A stretch of DNA of 9,936 bases from positions 1 to 9,936 of the forward strand of contig JBEVNX010000249.1 in assembly GCA_040507895.1 (NCBI GenBank), written 5' to 3'. Each line of letters starts with the position of its first letter. Position 1 is the first letter of the stretch. A program made the position numbers and the translations under genes. This document shows, piece after piece, positions 6,012 through 9,936 of this stretch. Source of the stretch: JBEVNX01 sp040507895 (GTDB taxonomy: Bacteria; Desulfobacterota; Binatia; JACPRU01). The notes under the pieces are model-generated. The model searched no databases. It worked only from the letters and a program-made list of their open reading frames with translations, and was not told the origin of the DNA.

Positions 6012-7127
6012 ATGACTTCGCAACAGGCAAGGCTTTTCGCGAACTACATCCTCGGAATGGATGAGGGCGCCGCGGTCGAGTATGTCCGTTTCAGCGCATT
6101 CCGCCTCGACGACACGTTCTTCGACGAACTCCGCAAGATGATCGACGAGGCGCGCGGCGCAAGAGACACCCGGCGCCAGCGCGCGCTCGACGGGTTACTC
6201 TCCCTCGCCTCCGATGCGTGCGGACGGGCTTACGCTCCCTTCAAGGCGGCTGCCGAAGCAGGATCCGCGAAGCCGGCACCCCAGGACGACTATTCGCGCG
6301 CCAAGCAGCTTTTCGAGCTCGACAGGCGCGTCACCGCCATGATGATGCGCACGCACTTCAATCCGGTGAACGACGCGGTGATCGCCGACTGGAAGAACAT
6401 TGTCGACGGATACCGCGAGCTCGTGTCGGCCGGACCGCCGAAGTCGCCCTATTACAACGTCGAAAGTGTCAACCTCAAGATCGCGCAATCGCTCGAGGCC
6501 CTTGCGCGGGCCTGCGGTTCCATCCGCAACGCAAAAGAGTCGCGCAACTATTACAAGCAGGCCGCGAAGGCATTCGAGGAAGCCGGCCAGCCGGCTGAGG
6601 CCGCCCGTTGCCGCGCCACGCTGCGCCAGGACAAGATGGCTGAAGGAGCGCAGCTGGATGACCAGATCAGGGCTCTGCTGACGGAAATCGAGGTCCTCGA
6701 CAAGGCGCAGCCGGAATACTTTGCCAGGCTGGTCGACCTTGGTGAGCTCCAGAGTCGCACCGGCGACGACTTTGCGGCGGAGAAGACTCTCCTGAAAGCC
6801 GAATCCGGACTCGAAACCGCAAAGTGGAGAAACCCGAGCGGGGTGGATCTGGCCGACGCGTTGGTTGCGACGTTGAAGAGCATCGGCTCCGGCGGGGGCC
6901 TCCCGGCGTCGAACATTCAAACGAGCATGCTCGTCCGCGATCTGCACCGGCGCATCCACCTCGCGCTTGCCGAAGCCTACCAGCGGCTGAACCGGCGGGG
7001 CGACGCCAAGAAAGCCAAGCAACGTCTGCGGCTGGCGGAGGAGATGGACCGCTCGTCCCCGGACGACGATTTCTCGACGAGAATGCGGAGTGCCCTGTCG
7101 GGCGAACTGAAGAATCTCCTCCGCTAG
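6012..7127 (+). CDS. TPR-like helical-repeat protein, first gene of the CHAT cassette
   Basis: A 371-residue soluble protein with no signal peptide or membrane segment. It is almost entirely helical. Residues 1-85 form an N-terminal helical region, followed by a charged linker (about 86-95). From about 97 to 345 there are paired amphipathic helices of TPR type; the clearest TPR-like unit is about 172-207 (KESRNYYKQAAKAFEEAGQP then AEAARCRATL), and a second is near 306-345 (HLALAEAYQRLNRRGDAKKA). A Gly-rich loop sits at 291-297. I do not recognise a named family and see no enzymatic motif. Such repeat proteins usually bind peptides or partner proteins, so I infer a regulator, sensor or substrate-presenting partner of the CHAT protease encoded 131 bases downstream. 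It could instead be the protease's cleavage target. ATG 6012 has only a weak AGAGAG ribosome site; no better in-frame start is seen. Confidence 0.8.
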   Translation: MTSQQARLFANYILGMDEGAAVEYVRFSAFRLDDTFFDELRKMIDEARGARDTRRQRALDGLLSLASDACGRAYAPFKAAAEAGSAKPAPQDDYSRAKQLFELDRRVTAMMMRTHFNPVNDAVIADWKNIVDGYRELVSAGPPKSPYYNVESVNLKIAQSLEALARACGSIRNAKESRNYYKQAAKAFEEAGQPAEAARCRATLRQDKMAEGAQLDDQIRALLTEIEVLDKAQPEYFARLVDLGELQSRTGDDFAAEKTLLKAESGLETAKWRNPSGVDLADALVATLKSIGSGGGLPASNIQTSMLVRDLHRRIHLALAEAYQRLNRRGDAKKAKQRLRLAEEMDRSSPDDDFSTRMRSALSGELKNLLR

Positions 7128-7258
7128 ATGTTCGGACCGGGCCGCAATCGCCAGGAGCGGAAGCACGCTACGGTTCCCCAGGGTAGAAGGGGCGGGCGTG
7201 GGTTTCGGATCCAGTTGCGGTAGCCGCTCTGTCAGCTCTCCGGCGAAGTAGGCCGCAA

Positions 7259-9067
7259 ATGGGAGTCAGCGACGACGTCGTCGCGCTTCGCCGAACCCTG
7301 AGCCAGCTCGAGCTCGACCGTCTCGAGCGCGCTTCCGGTGAGCCGCTCGATGATCTCGTCGACCGTGCCGCCGTGGCGGAGAAAGAAGCACGCCGCCTCC
7401 AAAGTCGAGACCTGATCGCCATCACGCTACTCCGCCGTGCCGAGCTGCTCCTCGCCGCCGGCCGAGAGCGTGACGCCATCCCCGTGCTCGAAGAGGTAGG
7501 GCCGGTTCTCCGCGGATCGCGTGAGGACGACCTGCGCGTTCGCGCGCTCGCTCATCTCGCGGAAGCTCACGCCCGCTCGAAAGACTGGAAGCGGGTATCT
7601 GCCCTGTGCGAGGAGGGAATCACGCTCGTCGAGAAGTATCGCTACAACCTGACCTCCGACTACCTCGCCAGCGCCTATCTGCACTCGCGCATTGCCCTGT
7701 ATTCATGGGGCGTCCGTGCCGCCTACGAACTCGGCCGCTACGAGCTGATGATCGAGCGCGCCGAGCTCTCCAAGTCCCGCTTGATCCTGAGCCGGCCCGC
7801 CGCGAGCACGCGGGCGAGCGCCGGGGCTGCGGCTGATCGGGTCGCGGAGTTCCGCGAGCTCTCGCGCCGCATCGCCGAGCACCCCGCGCGCCGGGCGCCG
7901 GAGGAACTCCTCGCCCGGCGTCACATGCTCTGGGACCTGATGGCGCTCGAGGGGTCAAAGTCGCGTCCGGAGCCGTTCAGTCTTCCGGCTATTCAATCGT
8001 TGCTTCGAAAAGACGAAGCGATTCTCTTCTACTACTGGCTCGACGCGAACAGTCTTGCGATCGCCACGATCGACCGCGATCGCTTTGCCGCCGAGCTGCG
8101 CCACGTCTCGCCCGATCAGCGGCGGATGCTCGAAAGCTATGCGCGCCACGCGCTCGAGAGCACGAAGCCCAACTACAGCGCGTTCGAGCCCGTACGGGAC
8201 TTCGGATCGTTCCTGCTGCCTGCCGCCTCCCCGATCGCCTGGCACGAGAAGCAGCGCCTTCTCGTCTCTCCGCACCGCGTGCTGCATTCGATACCTTTTC
8301 ACGCCATGCGGTACGAGAATCGGTGGCTCATCGAGCGCGCCGCTGTCTCGTACATCGCCAACCTCAGCAGTCTCCAGCTTCCATACACTCCGCGCAAAGA
8401 ACAGCGCGTTCTGGCCGTCGGCGTCGAGCATTTCAACGTGCCCGGCCGGACTCTCGGGCCGCTGCCCGAAGCAGAGCTCGAAGCGCAAGAGGTGAAGCAG
8501 ATCTACGACACCCAACGAGTGCCGGTCACGCTCCTCCTGAAAGCTGAGGCGACAGCCGATCGCCTGCGCGGATGGGACAGCGATGGCACTCTCAACGGAT
8601 ACTCCTGCCTGCACTTTGCCACTCACGGCGAGAACGTCAACAGTGACAGTCCGATGGAGTCGCACTTCTACATGCAGGACTCGCGGCTGGACGGCCTGGA
8701 GCTCGCCAATCTGCGGCTCGAAGCCAATATCGTCGTCCTGAGCGCCTGCTGCTCCGGCCAGCGCCCCATCGCCGGCCGTGGCTTGAAGGAGCTTCCGGGC
8801 GACGACCTGTTCGGCTTGCAGGCTGCGTTCTTTCGAGCGGGAGCACGTCGCATTCTGGGCACCCTGTGGCCGGTAGACAGCTCTGCCGCGCGCAGGATCG
8901 CAACCGCATTTCACAGCCACCTCATCGCTGACAAGCCGTGCGATCCTGAAGTGGCCTTGCAGACATCCATCCGCAACTACCTCGCGCAAGCCGACATTCG
9001 GACACGAAAGGTCTATTTCTGGGCGGCCTTCTTCCTGTCGGCCCTCGGCCGGGCAAAGAGCGTTTAG
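7259..9067 (+). CDS. CHAT-domain caspase-like cysteine protease with N-terminal helical repeats
   Basis: A 602-residue cytoplasmic protein. Residues 1-230 are helical and TPR-like (for example RAELLLAAGRERDAIPVLEE and AEAHARSKDWKRVSALCEEG). The CHAT domain covers about 240-600: a strand pair with 'AILFYYWLDANSLAIATI', then LLVSPHRVLHSIPFHAM (335-350), the catalytic His in LHFATHGE (His456), the catalytic Cys in VVLSACCSG (Cys497, followed by a second Cys), the family signature DDLFGLQAAFFRAGARRILG with TLWPVD, and the closing helix FWAAFFLSA. Both dyad residues are present, so it should be an active peptidase; CHAT proteases cleave specific protein partners, as in separase-related and Csx29-type enzymes. 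The substrate here is unknown. ATG 7259 follows GAAGTAGG (7245-7252); upstream the frame closes at TAG 7184-7186 with no other good start. The 131-base gap before it shows no terminator. Confidence 0.93.
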   Translation: MGVSDDVVALRRTLSQLELDRLERASGEPLDDLVDRAAVAEKEARRLQSRDLIAITLLRRAELLLAAGRERDAIPVLEEVGPVLRGSREDDLRVRALAHLAEAHARSKDWKRVSALCEEGITLVEKYRYNLTSDYLASAYLHSRIALYSWGVRAAYELGRYELMIERAELSKSRLILSRPAASTRASAGAAADRVAEFRELSRRIAEHPARRAPEELLARRHMLWDLMALEGSKSRPEPFSLPAIQSLLRKDEAILFYYWLDANSLAIATIDRDRFAAELRHVSPDQRRMLESYARHALESTKPNYSAFEPVRDFGSFLLPAASPIAWHEKQRLLVSPHRVLHSIPFHAMRYENRWLIERAAVSYIANLSSLQLPYTPRKEQRVLAVGVEHFNVPGRTLGPLPEAELEAQEVKQIYDTQRVPVTLLLKAEATADRLRGWDSDGTLNGYSCLHFATHGENVNSDSPMESHFYMQDSRLDGLELANLRLEANIVVLSACCSGQRPIAGRGLKELPGDDLFGLQAAFFRAGARRILGTLWPVDSSAARRIATAFHSHLIADKPCDPEVALQTSIRNYLAQADIRTRKVYFWAAFFLSALGRAKSV

Positions 9068-9073
9068 AAGGAG
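9068..9073 (+). promoter_or_regulatory. Strong Shine-Dalgarno coupling the small gene to the CHAT gene
   Basis: AAGGAG at 9068-9073 begins right after the CHAT stop codon (9065-9067) and lies six bases before ATG 9080. This is the strongest ribosome site in the cassette, so the small protein may be made in excess of the protease. Confidence 0.75.
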
Positions 9074-9079
9074 AGATCC

Positions 9080-9421
9080 ATGGCTGAAATGACATTGCAC
9101 GTCGAACTTCCCAAGGGCGCTGACGCGCCAAAACTCGCGCAGGAAGCCGAGCGGCGCCTCGCCGCGCTGAGCGACGTCGAGGAAGTCGCGGCGGCGCCGG
9201 AGTCCACCCGAATCGCGGCTGAAATCATCGCTGGAATCGCCATCACGGTGTCGATCATCAAGGGCTCCGGCGAGATCGCAGACGCTCTTCACAAAGCCAT
9301 TCCGAAGATCAAGCTCGTGCTTCGTGACCTCGGATTGACGAACGCGCAGGTGGAAGTGGCAGGGAAGCAGGTTCCCATCGATCGAGTGAGTCGTTCGCAC
9401 CTACAGAAGATGTCCAGCTGA
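9080..9421 (+). CDS. Small CHAT-associated protein with a hydrophobic helix (EACC1-like architecture)
   Basis: A 113-residue protein placed 12 bases after the CHAT gene and surely co-transcribed with it. Residues 4-38 suggest a strand-helix-strand unit (TLHVELPKG, then LAQEAERRLAAL, then VEEVAAAP), like half of a ferredoxin-like fold. Residues about 44-62 (RIAAEIIAGIAITVSIIKG) form a glycine-bearing hydrophobic helix that may be membrane-inserted or buried. An amphipathic helix (65-84) and a final strand hairpin (AQVEVAGKQVPID, about 89-101) follow. This order resembles, from memory, the small EACC1 'effector-associated constant component' proteins described next to caspase, trypsin and similar effectors in bacterial conflict systems. 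That is an architectural likeness, not a proven homology. It could be an adaptor, membrane anchor or inhibitor of the protease. The gene ends with tandem stops TGA TAA. Confidence 0.8.
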   Translation: MAEMTLHVELPKGADAPKLAQEAERRLAALSDVEEVAAAPESTRIAAEIIAGIAITVSIIKGSGEIADALHKAIPKIKLVLRDLGLTNAQVEVAGKQVPIDRVSRSHLQKMSS

Positions 9422-9453
9422 TAAGCTCGACGGCCATACCTTCCCACTTTCTC

Positions 9454-9483
9454 GCCCCCCATCGCCACCTCGGGGCTCGTTTT
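9454..9483 (+). terminator. Possible Rho-independent terminator of the CHAT cassette
   Basis: GCCCC (9454-9458) pairs with GGGGC (9472-9476) around a 13-base loop, and TTTT follows at 9480-9483 after three bases. The stem is short and the loop long, so this is tentative, but it is placed 32 bases after the small gene and before an unrelated gene. Confidence 0.35.
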
Positions 9484-9629
9484 CCGGTTCTCGAGGAGAG
9501 CCGCTGGTCGCACCGGAATCGCGTTGCACAGCGGGGCTGCTGCGCCGGCTCGGGGACCTGCCAGTGGCAACCTGGCGCCCGGCGAACGGGCATGGGGCTG
9601 GAACCGATCTTCAGGAGAAGCAGCGCGCC

Positions 9630-9936
9630 ATGTACGCAGGATCGATCTTCGGACGCTGGGCTGCGGGCGCGCTGCTCGCGCTGCTCGCGCTGTCGGCGTT
9701 CGCCGGCACCACCGAGTCGTTCACCCTCGACGCCAGGGGCTATGCCGGCTCCCGCGACCGGCAGTACAAGGTCTACGTTCCCGACGGCCTGAGCGGCCCG
9801 GCCCCGATGGTCATGGCGCTGCACGGCTGCCAGCAGACCAATGACGACGTGCTTCGGGACTGGGGACTGACGGCGGCTGCCGATCGCTTCGGCTTCATCC
9901 TCGTCGCCCCCTTCATCACCAGCTACGACGGCCTGC
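9630..9936 (+). CDS. Secreted PHB-depolymerase-family esterase (5' part only)
   Basis: The frame from ATG 9630 is open to the end of the window (102 codons), so the C-terminus is missing. AGGAGA at 9613-9618 is a fair ribosome site, 11 bases upstream. Residues 1-25 are a signal peptide: a short basic-containing start, a Leu/Ala-rich core (AAGALLALLALSAFA) and probable cleavage after AFA. The mature part matches the start of the alpha/beta-hydrolase 'esterase, PHB depolymerase' family (LpqC-like): RQYKVYVPDG, then PMVMALHGCQQT (oxyanion-hole HGC at about 65-67), DWGLTAAADRFGFILVAP. The catalytic Ser, Asp and His lie beyond the window. Relatives hydrolyse polyhydroxyalkanoates or other esters outside the cytoplasm; the substrate cannot be told from this part. 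It appears to be a separate unit from the CHAT cassette. Confidence 0.85.
   Translation, partial: MYAGSIFGRWAAGALLALLALSAFAGTTESFTLDARGYAGSRDRQYKVYVPDGLSGPAPMVMALHGCQQTNDDVLRDWGLTAAADRFGFILVAPFITSYDGL

Noticed and set aside
6195..7166. A 323-codon minus-strand open frame opposite the helical-repeat gene
   Set aside because: It lies antisense to a plausible helical protein and has no motif or start signal of its own.
7955..9400. A 481-codon minus-strand open frame opposite the CHAT gene
   Set aside because: No recognisable domain, and it lies antisense to a gene with a complete catalytic CHAT signature; taken as a codon-bias shadow.
9482..9518. TTCCGG / CCGGAA inverted repeat after the small gene
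   Set aside because: Only six bases per arm with a long loop and no supporting context; expected by chance.
1..9936. CRISPR arrays, tRNA or rRNA genes, insertion sequences, attachment-site repeats
   Set aside because: No regularly spaced direct repeats, no tRNA-like cloverleaf, no transposase-like frame and no terminal repeats flanking the CHAT cassette were seen by eye.

Overview
The window looks like chromosomal DNA from a GC-rich Gram-negative bacterium, most likely a beta- or gammaproteobacterium. This rests on an AsmA-type envelope protein, a secreted polyhydroxybutyrate-depolymerase-type esterase, and a ribbon-helix-helix/PIN toxin-antitoxin remnant of a kind common in those groups. 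I cannot assign a genus from sequence alone. The left third (the AsmA gene) looks clearly richer in G+C than the rest.

Layout, left to right. Positions 1-2960 (minus strand) hold one very long uninterrupted frame, the first 986 codons of an AsmA-superfamily protein whose 3' end lies outside the window. A GC-rich, hairpin-containing divergent intergenic region follows (2961-3218). Positions 3219-3988 (plus) are a genomic scar: a CopG/ribbon-helix-helix antitoxin gene runs in frame into the first 38 codons of a vapC-type PIN toxin. The toxin breaks off and is joined directly to the C-terminal half of an SMP-30/lactonase-like beta-propeller gene. Converging on this scar is an intact RNase Z-like metallo-beta-lactamase-fold hydrolase (4040-5077, minus). 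A 304-base intergenic stretch leads to a small gene of unknown function (5382-5813, plus), apparently closed by its own terminator near 5919-5948.

The most interesting part is 6012-9421 (plus), a compact three-gene cassette. It encodes a 371-residue helical-repeat (TPR-like) protein, a 602-residue protein with helical repeats and a complete CHAT caspase-like protease domain (His456, Cys497), and a 113-residue small protein with a glycine-rich hydrophobic helix and a terminal strand hairpin. The last two genes are 12 bases apart with a strong ribosome binding site. A possible terminator follows at 9454-9483. By analogy with other CHAT and caspase conflict systems, I infer a protease-effector module: the helical protein as regulator, sensor or substrate, and the small protein as membrane-linked adaptor or inhibitor. 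It could act in phage defence or regulated cell death. No NTPase/STAND module, nuclease, gasdermin-like gene or CRISPR component is visible, so the trigger and target are unknown.

The window ends in the first 102 codons of a secreted PHB-depolymerase-family esterase (9630-9936), which looks like a separate transcription unit.
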